Shown piece by piece: positions 45,272 through 54,000 of a stretch of 64,000 bases of DNA. A program made the position numbers and the translations under genes. Each line of letters opens with the position of its first letter. Positions within the stretch are counted from its first letter, which is position 1. The DNA is taken from the NCBI GenBank assembly GCA_023391375.1, contig JAEWBB010000021.1, positions 1 through 64,000 of the forward strand, given 5' to 3'. The DNA is from Pseudomonadota bacterium. GTDB taxonomy: Bacteria > Pseudomonadota > Alphaproteobacteria > Sphingomonadales > Sphingomonadaceae. Under the pieces are notes generated by a model that was not told where the DNA came from, searched no databases, and was given only the letters and a program-made list of their open reading frames with translations.

Positions 45272-45900
45272 GGCAGTCCCACCAGCTTGTGCGCCTGGAG
45301 CGTCAGCTTCCAGCGCGGCCGCTCCATCGCCAGCGCAATCGCGGCCTTCACATTGGCGTCGCGCGCGGGCGAATCCATCGGCTGGATCAGGAAGTGCGGG
45401 AAATCCCAACTCTCCAGCGCTTCGAGATCGATCCCCGCCTGCGGCCACACCAGCTTCAGCTCGTGGCCGGAGCGCTGCACCACCTCGCTCCCCGCCTTGG
45501 GGCTGATGCACAGCCAGTCGATGCCTGGCACCGCCTCGATCGTCCCATTGCTTTCGACTGCGACCTCGAACCCTCGCGCGTGCAGGGCATCAATGAGTTC
45601 GGGATCGAGTTGCAGCATCGGTTCGCCGCCGGTGATGACCACCAGCCGCCGTTCGGCGCGGTCCCCCCAGCACTCAGCCACCGCATCCGCGAGCGCCTCC
45701 GCATCCACGAACTTTCCGCCGCCCGGCCCGTCCGTGCCGACGAAATCCGTATCGCAGAACTGGCAGATCGCCTTGCCACGGTCCTGCTCGCGGCCCGTCC
45801 ACAAGTTGCAGCCGGAAAAGCGCAGGAACACCGCGCGCCGTCCCGCCTGCATCCCCTCGCCCTGCAGCGTCAGGAAGATTTCCTTGACCGTGTAGGTCAT
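45268..45900 (-). CDS. queE: 7-carboxy-7-deazaguanine synthase
   Basis: A 210-residue radical SAM enzyme forming CDG from CPH4 in queuosine/preQ0 synthesis. The cluster cysteines are in FSGCNLW and CQFCDTDF, spaced by the insertion typical of one QueE subgroup; GGEPMLQLD and CISPKAG follow. The ATG overlaps the queC stop by four bases. Confidence 0.95.
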   Translation of the reverse strand: MTYTVKEIFLTLQGEGMQAGRRAVFLRFSGCNLWTGREQDRGKAICQFCDTDFVGTDGPGGGKFVDAEALADAVAECWGDRAERRLVVITGGEPMLQLDPELIDALHARGFEVAVESNGTIEAVPGIDWLCISPKAGSEVVQRSGHELKLVWPQAGIDLEALESWDFPHFLIQPMDSPARDANVKAAIALAMERPRWKLTLQAHKLVGLP

Positions 45901-46571
45901 GACGCGGCGTAGCGGGTCGGGTCGGGCAAGCCGGCCTCGACGAAGCCCTTGGCGCGCAGGCGGCAGGCGTCGCAGGTGCCGCATGCGTCGCCGTCGGGCG
46001 CGGGATCGTAGCAGCTGTGGCTCATGCCCGCGTCGAGACCGAGGCGCGCCGCTTCGGCGGCGATGTCCGCCTTGGTCATGTGCTGCAACGGGGCGTGGAT
46101 GGTGAACGGCCGCCCTTCGACGCCGTCACGGGTCGCCTGGTTGGCGAGTTTTTCGAACGCGTCGATGAAGGCCGGACGGCAATCGGGGTAGCCCGAATAA
46201 TCCAGCGCGTTGACCCCAACGAACAGGTCGTGCGCGCCCGCCGCTTCGGCCCAGGCCAGCGCGAGGCTGAGGAACACGGTGTTGCGTGCGGGGACGTAGG
46301 TGACGGGAATGCCGCCCTCCTCGACCCCGCTTTTCGGGACGTCGATGTCGGCCGTTAGCGCCGACCCACCGAAAGCCGTCAGGTCGAGCGGCAGAATGAT
46401 GTGACGGTCGGCAAGCTGGGCCGCGATCGTCTTCGCCGCTTCCAGTTCGACGCGGTGGCGCTGGTTGTAGTCGATGGTCAGCGCCAGCACCTCGCACCCG
46501 GCTTCGCGGGCAAGTCCGGCACAGACCATTGAGTCGAGGCCGCCGGAGAGAAGGACGACAGCTTTCTTCAC
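45897..46571 (-). CDS. queC: 7-cyano-7-deazaguanine synthase
   Basis: A 224-residue ATP-dependent enzyme forming preQ0 from CDG and ammonia. The PP-loop LLSGGLDS is near residue 7, and the zinc cysteines lie in SHSCYDP and ACGTCDAC near the C-terminus. GTG 46571 overlaps the upstream stop (GTGA). queD and queF are not in this window. Confidence 0.96.
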   Translation of the reverse strand: MKKAVVLLSGGLDSMVCAGLAREAGCEVLALTIDYNQRHRVELEAAKTIAAQLADRHIILPLDLTAFGGSALTADIDVPKSGVEEGGIPVTYVPARNTVFLSLALAWAEAAGAHDLFVGVNALDYSGYPDCRPAFIDAFEKLANQATRDGVEGRPFTIHAPLQHMTKADIAAEAARLGLDAGMSHSCYDPAPDGDACGTCDACRLRAKGFVEAGLPDPTRYAAS

Positions 46572-46918
46572 AGCTTCACCCCGAACCGCGGCAGGAGGTT
46601 GAAAAAGGCGGCATAGAGCGCGAGCGTCATGATGACGGAGACGGCCAGCGCCGGCCAGAAGGCCATTCCGCCCCGCATCAGGCCCGGCAGGACGAAGAAC
46701 AGCGGCAACGACGGCAGGATGAAGAGCGCGATCGACATCGACAAATCCTTCACCCGCTGGGGATCGCCGGTGTCGACATAGAGCAATGACAGCGCGAGCA
46801 ATGAGGTCAGCGGCAAGCTGGCCAGCAACCCGCCCCAACCGGGGTAGCGCTTGGCAACGACAGTCACCAACGCGACCATCACGCCGCTGAACGCGGCCTT
46901 GGCGATAAATCCCAACAT
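46568..46918 (-). CDS. DUF3147-like small membrane protein
   Basis: A 116-residue protein with four predicted helices, starting MLGFIAKAAFSGVMVALV and containing GWGGLLASLPLTSLLAL, which fits the DUF3147 pattern. The function is unknown. It is co-translated with queC (GTGA overlap), so it may accompany deazaguanine synthesis, or simply share the promoter. Confidence 0.7.
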   Translation of the reverse strand: MLGFIAKAAFSGVMVALVTVVAKRYPGWGGLLASLPLTSLLALSLLYVDTGDPQRVKDLSMSIALFILPSLPLFFVLPGLMRGGMAFWPALAVSVIMTLALYAAFFNLLPRFGVKL

Positions 46919-46945
46919 GCGCGGGCCTTTAGAGCGGGTGCGCTG

Positions 46946-46988
46946 CAAAAAGAAGGCCGTCCGACGCATGGGCAGCGAGCGGACGGCC
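46946..46988 (-). terminator. Intrinsic terminator after the DUF3617-like gene
   Basis: On the minus strand GGCCGTCCG and CGGACGGCC pair around a 16-base loop, followed by TTCTTTTTG. It lies between the gene at 47069-47464 and the DUF3147-queC-queE operon. Further small hairpins lie at 47020-47065. Confidence 0.75.
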
Positions 46989-47068
46989 AAGCGGGCTTGC
47001 GCCCGACAGGGAGGAAAGCGTGCCTAAAGCACGAGTCGGGATATAAACAGCGTCAAGTAAACGCTGGC

Positions 47069-47464
47069 TTAACGGACCGCGCAGCCGCCGACGCGCCGCG
47101 CATGGAGAGTGTACTGGAAGGGATAATCGGCCGAGATGCCCTGCGTTTCGACCTTAAGGGTGCGCGGCGTGATGACCGTCAGGCGGGAATGACCGAAGCC
47201 TGCCGGGCCACAGTTATAGTCGACCGTGACGCCGCGCGGGCTGCTGCCAAGGATTTTCTGGCCACACGACAAGGCGCGATGTTCCCATTGGAGGAGCGTC
47301 GACAGCGTTGAGAGGCAGACCCGCTGCGCGCCGTGTCCGTCCGCCCGGGCGCTGACTTCCCAAAGACCCGCCATCGCCCGCGAGCCCTGGGCGACGGGTG
47401 CGGCCGAGTGCACGGCGGACGACAGGCCGAGGATGGTCAGGACAGGAAAAATCGAGCGAATCAT
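47069..47464 (-). CDS. DUF3617-like exported protein
   Basis: A 131-residue protein with a signal peptide (residues 1-21) and the small-domain pattern GLWEVS...RVCLS...CGQ...YNCGPAGFG...TPRTLKVETQGIS typical of Sphingomonad DUF3617-type proteins; four cysteines may form disulphides. The function is unknown. A T/A-rich stretch (47464-47482), unusual in this GC-rich DNA, precedes the ATG and may hold its promoter. Confidence 0.65.
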   Translation of the reverse strand: MIRSIFPVLTILGLSSAVHSAAPVAQGSRAMAGLWEVSARADGHGAQRVCLSTLSTLLQWEHRALSCGQKILGSSPRGVTVDYNCGPAGFGHSRLTVITPRTLKVETQGISADYPFQYTLHARRVGGCAVR

Positions 47465-47489
47465 GATAATGTATAATTAACGGGGCTAA

Positions 47490-48419
47490 TCAGGACTTGC
47501 CACCGACCTCTTCGGCGACTGTCCCGAAATCGATCGGGAAGCTGGTCGCGCAGAAGGCGCAATCGACGCGGATGATTCCGTCCTCGCCGGCCATCGCCGC
47601 CTTCTCCTCTTCTGGGAAGCGGGCGAGAACCGAGGCGATGTAATCGCTTGAACAGCGGCAGCCCTTGACCAACGGAAGTGGGGCCAACGTCCGCACTTCC
47701 TGCTCCTCGTGGAGCAAGCGCCACGCGAGGTTGTCGAGCGGCAGCGTCCGGTCGGTCAATTCGCCGGCCGTGACCGAGCCGGTCAGCGTGGCGACATGCG
47801 GCCACTCGGGGTGGTCGAGCCGGGTGTGCAGGCGCTCCCGCCCTTCTTCACCTTCCGGCAAATGCTGGAATAGCAAGCCGCCGCCAACCCACCCGTCAGC
47901 ATCCTTCGCGACCGCGAGACGGACGATCGAGGGAATCTGCTCCGACTGGGAAAAGAAACTCTGTGCCGCTTCGGCCAGGCTTTCGCCTTCCAGCGGAACG
48001 ATGCCCTGGTAGCGCTCGTCCGTGGCCGGCTGGTCGAAGGTGATGGCGAGGTAACCCTTGCCGAACAGGCCGAACAACGTCGGGTTCGGTCCCGCTTCGG
48101 CCAACCGCTCGGACGTGTAATTGACGTAACCGCGGAGCTCGCCTGCCTTGTAGTCGCAGACGAGCAGGTCGATCGCGCCGTTCTCCGTCTGCGCCTGAAG
48201 GGTCATCTGCCCGCCCGGATCTTTCAGCAACGAGCCCAGCAGCGCGGTCAGGACCAGCGCTTCGGCAAGGAGGTTCTCGATCAGCGGCGGATAGCCATGG
48301 TTGGACAGGATGGCATCGAGCGTGCGGTCGATCCGGGCCAGCCGGCCGCGGGCGTGCCGCGACGGCACGGTGACGCCCAGCGCCACGTCGCTGGTCATGG
48401 AAATGGGGGAAAGTTGCAT
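47490..48419 (-). CDS. hslO: Redox-regulated chaperone Hsp33
   Basis: A 309-residue holdase activated by oxidation. The C-terminal zinc centre uses CRC (GCRCSSDYI) and CxxC (DCAFCATSF). The N-terminal domain reads RGRLARIDRTLDAIL. It is the third gene after argD-argF with a 46-bp gap. Confidence 0.95.
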   Translation of the reverse strand: MQLSPISMTSDVALGVTVPSRHARGRLARIDRTLDAILSNHGYPPLIENLLAEALVLTALLGSLLKDPGGQMTLQAQTENGAIDLLVCDYKAGELRGYVNYTSERLAEAGPNPTLFGLFGKGYLAITFDQPATDERYQGIVPLEGESLAEAAQSFFSQSEQIPSIVRLAVAKDADGWVGGGLLFQHLPEGEEGRERLHTRLDHPEWPHVATLTGSVTAGELTDRTLPLDNLAWRLLHEEQEVRTLAPLPLVKGCRCSSDYIASVLARFPEEEKAAMAGEDGIIRVDCAFCATSFPIDFGTVAEEVGGKS

Positions 48420-48465
48420 CGCGTCCAGATGGTCATGCGCCGGCCAAAGCGCAACCGCCGCGGCC

Positions 48466-49392
48466 TCAGACCTGCTCGAAGGCCCAGCGGAGCAGTGCCT
48501 TCTGCGCGTGAAGCCGGTTTTCGGCTTCGTCCCACACCAGGCTGGCCGGTCCGTCGATCACCGCATCGGTGACTTCTTCGCCGCGGTGGGCGGGAAGGCA
48601 ATGGAGGAATTGCGCGCCGGGCGCCGCCTTGGCCATCAATGCGTCGTCGACCAGGTAGCCGGCGAACTGCTCGCGCCGGTATTCGGCCTCCTCGTCCTGC
48701 CCCATCGAAATCCAGGTGTCGGTGACCACCACGTCGGCATCGCCCACCGCCTCGATGGCGTCGGACCCGAAATAGATGTCGTCGTAGGTCGATCCGAGCG
48801 CCACCATCGCCGGATCCGGCTCGAACCCGTCAGGTGTCGCGACCGCCAGGCCGAAACCCATCAGCGACGCGGCCTCGATCAGCGAATTGCAGACGTTGTT
48901 GCCGTCCCCGACCCACGCCCAGCGTGACCCGGCAAGGCTGCCGCGCTTCTCCGCGACCGTCTGCATATCGGCCAGGATCTGGCACGGATGCGCAAGGTCG
49001 GTCAGGCCGTTGATGACCGGCACCGTCGCATGGTCCGCCAACTCCATCGCCTTACGATGGATGTCGGTGCGGATCATGATCGCGTCGACGTAGCGCGACA
49101 GGACGCGTGCGGTGTCGGCGATCGTCTCGCCCCGGCCGAGCTGCGAGCTGCTCCCCTCGAGGATCAGCGACGAGCCGCCCAGCTGGCGCATCGCCATGTC
49201 GAAGCTGACCCGGGTCCGGGTCGAGCTTTTCTCGAAAATCATGGCCAGAACGCGGCCTTCGAGCGGCCGGTCGTCGTCGACCGCACCCTTCGGCTTTCCG
49301 ACCCGCGCGGCCTTGCGCTGCGCCGCTTCGGCCAGGATCCGCGTCAGGCCTTCCGGCCCCGCGTCGCCCAGCGTCAGGAAGCGCCGCGCCAT
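48466..49392 (-). CDS. argF: Ornithine carbamoyltransferase
   Basis: A 308-residue arginine-biosynthesis enzyme forming citrulline. Motifs are the carbamoyl-phosphate site SSTRTRVSFD, DLAHPCQILAD (HPxQ), and the ornithine site FLHCLPAHRGEEV. Its ATG shares one base with the argD stop (TGATG). Confidence 0.97.
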   Translation of the reverse strand: MARRFLTLGDAGPEGLTRILAEAAQRKAARVGKPKGAVDDDRPLEGRVLAMIFEKSSTRTRVSFDMAMRQLGGSSLILEGSSSQLGRGETIADTARVLSRYVDAIMIRTDIHRKAMELADHATVPVINGLTDLAHPCQILADMQTVAEKRGSLAGSRWAWVGDGNNVCNSLIEAASLMGFGLAVATPDGFEPDPAMVALGSTYDDIYFGSDAIEAVGDADVVVTDTWISMGQDEEAEYRREQFAGYLVDDALMAKAAPGAQFLHCLPAHRGEEVTDAVIDGPASLVWDEAENRLHAQKALLRWAFEQV

Positions 49393-50579
49393 CAGGCGGC
49401 GTCCGGCAGGTCGTACTTGTCGGCCGCCGCGCTCAGGGCGTCGACGAATTCGCGGATGTTGCCCTCGTCGATCGTCAGCGGCGGCAGGATACGCACGACA
49501 TTATCGCCCGCCGCGACCAGCAACACACCTTGCGAACGCAGCCAGTTCACGAACGCGCGGCTGTCACTCTTCATCTTGATGCCGAGCATCAGGCCGAGGC
49601 CGCGGACGCTTTCGAACAGGTCGGGGTGATTGCCGATCATCTGCTCGAGCGACGAGCGAAGGCGCTCGCCCATCGTCTTCACATGATCGAGGAACTCGTC
49701 GTTGGCGACGACGTCGAACACCGCCTCACCCGCCGCCATCGCCAACGGGTTGCCGCCGTAGGTCGAGCCGTGGGTGCCGACGACCATGCCGCTGGCCGCC
49801 TTTTCGGTGGCCAGGCACGCGCCCATCGGGAAGCCGCCGCCGATGCCCTTGGCCGAGGCCATGATGTCCGGCTGCACCCCATAATATTCATAGGCGTAGA
49901 GGTAGCCGGTGCGGGCCACGCCGCACTGCACCTCGTCGAACACCAGCATCAGGTCCTTTTCGTCGCAGATCTTGCGCAGGCCCTGGATGAATTCCTTCGA
50001 CGCCGGGCGGATGCCGCCCTCGCCCTGCACCGGCTCCAGAAGGAAGCCGGCGGTATTTTCGTCGACCGCGGTCAGCGCCGCATCAAGGTCATCGAATGCG
50101 ACCACGTCGAAACCGGGCAGCAGCGGGGCGAACCCGTCGCGCAGCTTCTCCTGGTTGGTGGCGCTGATGGTCGCCATCGTCCGGCCGTGGAAGGCGTTCG
50201 AGAAAGTGATCAGCGTGTGCTTGTGCGGATTGCCCTTGGCATGATGGTAGCGGCGCGCGGTCTTGATCGCGCATTCGACCGCCTCGGCACCGGAATTGGT
50301 GAAGAAGACGGTGTCGGCGAAGGTCAGGTCGACCAGCCGCTGGGCGAACTTCTCGCCCTGGGGCGAACCGTAGAGGTTGGACACGTGCATCAGCGTCGCG
50401 GCCTGGTCCTGGATCGCCTTGGTCAGCACCGGATGGCCGTGACCGAGGAGGTTGACCGCGATGCCGCTCGCGAAGTCGATGTAACGCTCGCCATTTTCGC
50501 CGAAGAGGTAAACCCCCTCGCCCCTCACCGGCCTCGTATCGCAGCGCGGATAGACGGGCATGAGCGGCGTGATGGCCAT
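49392..50579 (-). CDS. argD: Acetylornithine aminotransferase
   Basis: A 395-residue class III PLP aminotransferase of arginine (and possibly lysine) synthesis. Motifs are FTNSGAEAVECAIK, FDEVQCGVARTG and the Schiff-base lysine in SAKGIGGGFPMGA. ATG 50579 gives the usual N-terminus MPVYPR; a longer start is rejected. GAGG lies upstream. It is the first gene of argD-argF-hslO. Confidence 0.96.
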   Translation of the reverse strand: MAITPLMPVYPRCDTRPVRGEGVYLFGENGERYIDFASGIAVNLLGHGHPVLTKAIQDQAATLMHVSNLYGSPQGEKFAQRLVDLTFADTVFFTNSGAEAVECAIKTARRYHHAKGNPHKHTLITFSNAFHGRTMATISATNQEKLRDGFAPLLPGFDVVAFDDLDAALTAVDENTAGFLLEPVQGEGGIRPASKEFIQGLRKICDEKDLMLVFDEVQCGVARTGYLYAYEYYGVQPDIMASAKGIGGGFPMGACLATEKAASGMVVGTHGSTYGGNPLAMAAGEAVFDVVANDEFLDHVKTMGERLRSSLEQMIGNHPDLFESVRGLGLMLGIKMKSDSRAFVNWLRSQGVLLVAAGDNVVRILPPLTIDEGNIREFVDALSAAADKYDLPDAA

Positions 50580-50641
50580 GGGGCAGAACCTCTTGATCAG
50601 GGATGGAAGGTGAAGGCGGCGGGCTATACCGCCGGCCTTGC

Positions 50642-50681
50642 GCAAACGAAAGGGGCGGGTCCCTTTCGAGACCCGCCCCTT
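50642..50681 (-). terminator. Intrinsic terminator before argD
   Basis: On the minus strand AGGGGCGGGTC pairs with GACCCGCCCCT, followed by TTTCGTTTG. It ends the transcript of the gene at 50729-51217 and insulates argD, which may use a TATAGC -10 at 50628-50623. Confidence 0.8.
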
Positions 50682-50728
50682 CCCGTCATCCGCCGTGCGG
50701 GCGGCGGAGTGAGCTGCTTTAGAACCGC

Positions 50729-51217
50729 TTAGCGGTGCGGTTCGAAGCGGTCGTCGCGGCCATCGCGGTCGCGGTCGATCCAGCCGTCGCGGCCATCGCG
50801 GACGCCGTCGCGGTCGCGATCGTTCCAGTTCTGGCCGTAGCGGCCGTTGCCGTCACGGGCTTCACGCTGGACGCGCCACTCGAGGTTGCGGACCTGCTGG
50901 TCGAGGTTTCGCATCTCGTTATAGCTCAGGCCGTTATAGCCCAGGCGCTGGAGACGGTACTCGATGTTACGGGCCTGCGCGTCGAGCCTGCGGGCTTCGC
51001 GGTTCGACAGTGCGTTGCGGCGATCCAGCATGCGGATCTGGCGCTGCACATTGTCGACTCGGGCCTGCAGGTTGCGGACCTGTCCATAGTTGTTCTGGTA
51101 GCCGTAGGCGTTTCCATAAGGAGCCGGCTGCGGATAGCCGTAATACCCCTGCGCGGCGGCCGGCGAAGCGGCGGCGAGCGCGGTGAGGGCGGCGGCGGTG
51201 AAAGCAATCTTCTTCAT
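50729..51217 (-). CDS. Periplasmic coiled-coil protein with Asp-rich tail
   Basis: A 162-residue exported protein: signal peptide cut after AAAQ near residue 23, a Tyr-rich linker, a helical stretch of repeated RNLxxRVxxVxRQIR-type heptads (residues 47-118), and a C-terminal Asp/Arg tail (DRDRDGVRDGRDGW, DRDRDGRDDRFEPHR) resembling calcium-binding loops. The function is unknown. AAGGAGAG precedes the ATG. Confidence 0.7.
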   Translation of the reverse strand: MKKIAFTAAALTALAAASPAAAQGYYGYPQPAPYGNAYGYQNNYGQVRNLQARVDNVQRQIRMLDRRNALSNREARRLDAQARNIEYRLQRLGYNGLSYNEMRNLDQQVRNLEWRVQREARDGNGRYGQNWNDRDRDGVRDGRDGWIDRDRDGRDDRFEPHR

Positions 51218-51333
51218 ACTGGCTCTCCTTTCGAGCTGATGAAGGCGTTTTAGGCATTGGCCACTGATGCGACGCTGAATGCACCTGTTATTCGCCATTC
51301 ACCGACCGAAACGAACCAAGTCGCTGGAAAGGT

Positions 51334-52161
51334 TCAGTTCTTGATCTTCCAGCCCCTCTTGAGCAGGACGAAGCACAGGCCGAACAGGGCCAGATTCAAG
51401 ACGATCAGAAAGGTGGCGCCGACCCATACCGGCGAATCGGCCTCCCCCAGGAATCCATGTCGGAAGCCTGAAATCACATAAAAGAACGGGTTGGCATGGC
51501 TGACCGCCTGGAACGGCGGCGACAGCTGAGTCACCGAGTAGAACGTGCCGCTGAGCAGCGACAGCGGCGCGACCACGAAATTGGTGATCATCGCCGCCTG
51601 GTCGAACTTGTCCGCCCAGATCGAGGTCAGCAGGCCGAGGAACGACAGCATCAACGCGCCGAGCAGCCCGAAACCGACCACCGACAGCGGATGCGAAATA
51701 CCGACGTACACGCCCGGCCACAGCGCCATCGCCAACCACACGGCGCAGCCGACGAGGATCGCCCGGGTAACGGCGGCGCCGACCAGTCCGGCAATCAGCT
51801 CCCCGGTCGACAGCGGCGGCATCAGGTAATCGACGATCGTTCCCTGCATCTTGCCGACCAGCAGCGAGAAGCTGGAGTTGGCGAACGCGTTCTGGAGCAT
51901 CGCCATGATGATGAGGCCCGGCGCGACAAAATCGCCGAACGGGACGCCCAAGACGGTGCGGCCCGACCGGCCCATCGCGACGGTGAAGATGATGAGGTAC
52001 AGCATGGTGGTGACCGCCGGCCCCCACACGGTTTGCAGCTGCACCTTGAAGAAACGGCGCACCTCCTTGATATAGAGGGCCTTGAGGCCGCCCCAGTTGA
52101 CGCCACCAAGCGTCGGCACGCCGGGTTCGGTCCGGAAATTTCTCGAGGTCTGGTCGTTCAC
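51334..52161 (-). CDS. ABC-2-type transporter permease
   Basis: A 275-residue membrane protein with six helices and the ABC-2 pattern: VWGPAVTTMLYLIIFTVAMG, QGTIVDYLMPPLSTGELI and PLSLLSGTFYSV...NPFFYVISGFRHGF. It would export lipid, polysaccharide or drug. No ATPase gene lies next to it. GTG 52161 follows AGGCGAT; a longer start enters the gcrA promoter. It is divergent from gcrA. Confidence 0.85.
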   Translation of the reverse strand: MNDQTSRNFRTEPGVPTLGGVNWGGLKALYIKEVRRFFKVQLQTVWGPAVTTMLYLIIFTVAMGRSGRTVLGVPFGDFVAPGLIIMAMLQNAFANSSFSLLVGKMQGTIVDYLMPPLSTGELIAGLVGAAVTRAILVGCAVWLAMALWPGVYVGISHPLSVVGFGLLGALMLSFLGLLTSIWADKFDQAAMITNFVVAPLSLLSGTFYSVTQLSPPFQAVSHANPFFYVISGFRHGFLGEADSPVWVGATFLIVLNLALFGLCFVLLKRGWKIKN

Positions 52162-52223
52162 CGGGCAATCGCCTATCGGCTGCCGGACCCTCGCGCAATG
52201 ACTAGGAAGAAACGAGAGCAACT

Positions 52224-52916
52224 ATGAGCTGGACCGAGGAACGGATCGAGCGGCTGAAGTCGATGTGGGCCGAGGGCTCGACCGCCAGCCAGATCGCCGA
52301 GGATCTGGGCGGCGTGAGCCGCAACGCGGTCATCGGCAAGGCCCACCGCCTTGGCCTGGAATCACGTCCCTCGCCGGTGAAGCCGGGCGAGGAAAAGGAA
52401 AAGAAGGCCAAGGCACCGAAAGCCGCGAAGCCTGTGCCCGCGCCCAAGGTCGCCAAGCCGGCGCCCGCGCCGAAGGCCGCCGCTCCTATCGCCGAGGAGG
52501 CGCCCGCGGCCCCCGCCAAGAACGAAATTCCGCTGCGCGAATCGCCGCGGGCGGCGCCGCCCGCCCCATCCGGCGACGGCATGCAGTATCGCTCGGTCGG
52601 CCCCGGCGGCTTCATCCGCCAGGGTCCGGGCGACACCCAGGCGCCGATCCCGCCCGCACCGCCTCGCCGGCTGGTACCGGCCAAGCCGAGTGCCGAGGTG
52701 GCCGACAAGACCAGCCTGCTCGACTTGAACGACCGGGTCTGCCGCTGGCCGATGGGTCATCCGGGCGAGCCCGACTTCCACTTCTGCGGCCAGGCCGCCA
52801 ATCCCGGCTACCCCTATTGCGTCCAGCATTGCGGCGTCGCCTACCAGGCGCAGTTGCCGCGTCGCGACCGTCGTCCTCCGCCCCCGCTGCCCTTCGGCGG
52901 CCCGCGCGTCCGCTAG
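52224..52916 (+). CDS. gcrA: GcrA cell-cycle regulator family protein
   Basis: A 230-residue protein. The N-terminal HTH reads MSWTEERIERLKSMWAEG...IAEDLGGVSRNAVIGKAHRLGL; a Pro/Ala/Lys-rich linker spans residues 50-160; the C-terminus has the conserved cysteine region VCRWPMGHP...FHFCG...YCVQHC. In Caulobacter GcrA works with sigma70 at CcrM-methylated GANTC sites. The linker is longer than in Caulobacter, as is usual in Sphingomonads. Confidence 0.93.
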   Translation: MSWTEERIERLKSMWAEGSTASQIAEDLGGVSRNAVIGKAHRLGLESRPSPVKPGEEKEKKAKAPKAAKPVPAPKVAKPAPAPKAAAPIAEEAPAAPAKNEIPLRESPRAAPPAPSGDGMQYRSVGPGGFIRQGPGDTQAPIPPAPPRRLVPAKPSAEVADKTSLLDLNDRVCRWPMGHPGEPDFHFCGQAANPGYPYCVQHCGVAYQAQLPRRDRRPPPPLPFGGPRVR

Positions 52917-52943
52917 ACCCGGACTCGCGCGCCGGTGCGGGCG

Positions 52944-53960
52944 ATGTTGCGTTGGTGGCGCGCCCCGTGGTGGTTGCTGCAGCTTTGCACCGGGGCCAAG
53001 AGCTTCGTCGATAACCCGCTGATCGGGTCGCGCCGACTGAACCGCCTTGGCCTTCATACGGGTCGCGTCCGCCTGGCACAGGCGATGGCGCGCTGGCGCC
53101 GCCGGAGCCTCGCGAGCGGCATCGCTCCGGAACTGCGCGAAGCGTTCGAGCGCGACGGCTTCATCGTCATTTCCGACTACCTTCCCGCCGACCAGTTCGA
53201 GGCGCTCCGCCGCAACCTGCTTGATGTACCCCGCCCCGCGCGCGAGCATCGCCAGGGGGACACGGTGACGCGCCGGATCGGCGTCGACGAGACTCTCCTG
53301 CGCAGTTTGCCCGCGCTTCGATCACTGATCGGGTCGCCGCGCTGGAAGGGCTTGATGCGCTACGTCGCCAGTGACGCCGGCACCCCGCTTTATCACGTCC
53401 AGTCGATCCTGACCGACGGCAAGGGACCGCCCGATCCCCAACGGACGCTTCACGCCGACGCCTTCCACCCGGCATTGAAGGCATGGCTGTTCCTGACCGA
53501 CGTGGCCGACAACGAGGGGCCGCTGGTCTACGTGCGCGGATCGCAGCGCCTGACCCCGGCGCGACTGGACTGGGAGCACGCCCGCAGCCTCGACGTGCTG
53601 GAAAAGGGCGAGCGCCTTTCACAGCGCGGTTCCTTACGTGTCGGCATCGACGAACTCGCGTCGCTCGGGCTCGACGCACCCGTTCGTTTCGCCGTACCGG
53701 CCAACACGCTGGTGCTGATCGACACCTTTGGTTTCCACGCCCGGGGCACTTCTTCAGGCGCAACCGCGCGGGCCGAGTTATGGGCCTATCGACGCCGGTC
53801 ACCCTTCATCCCGTGGAGTGTCGCTTCGCCCCTGTCCTGGCCCGGAATTGCGGAGCGGCGCTTGCCGATATCGTTCACGATCCTCGACTGGCTCGATCGC
53901 AGGGGTTGGGTCCAGCAGCACTGGCGCCCGGTCGGCGCGCGCCGGCCACTCGACCGCTGA
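52944..53960 (+). CDS. Phytanoyl-CoA dioxygenase-like protein
   Basis: A 338-residue protein. The first 25 residues are Trp-rich and amphipathic (LRWWRAPWWLLQL), suggesting membrane contact. The PhyH-like domain carries the Fe(II) ligands H170-x-D172 (TLHADAFHPAL) and H265 (FGFHARG), with a downstream Arg for 2-oxoglutarate. The substrate is unknown. ATG 52944 or GTG 52935 may start it. It follows gcrA by 27 bp; a GACTC (GANTC) site lies at 52922. Confidence 0.78.
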   Translation: MLRWWRAPWWLLQLCTGAKSFVDNPLIGSRRLNRLGLHTGRVRLAQAMARWRRRSLASGIAPELREAFERDGFIVISDYLPADQFEALRRNLLDVPRPAREHRQGDTVTRRIGVDETLLRSLPALRSLIGSPRWKGLMRYVASDAGTPLYHVQSILTDGKGPPDPQRTLHADAFHPALKAWLFLTDVADNEGPLVYVRGSQRLTPARLDWEHARSLDVLEKGERLSQRGSLRVGIDELASLGLDAPVRFAVPANTLVLIDTFGFHARGTSSGATARAELWAYRRRSPFIPWSVASPLSWPGIAERRLPISFTILDWLDRRGWVQQHWRPVGARRPLDR

Positions 53961-54000
53961 ACGATGGCGTCCGGCGCCGATCGGTCCTAGGCATCTCGCC

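Noticed and set aside
47000..47068. Possible preQ1-type riboswitch before queC
   Set aside because: Only small unconnected hairpins are present, on the far side of a terminator; no preQ1 aptamer pattern is recognisable.
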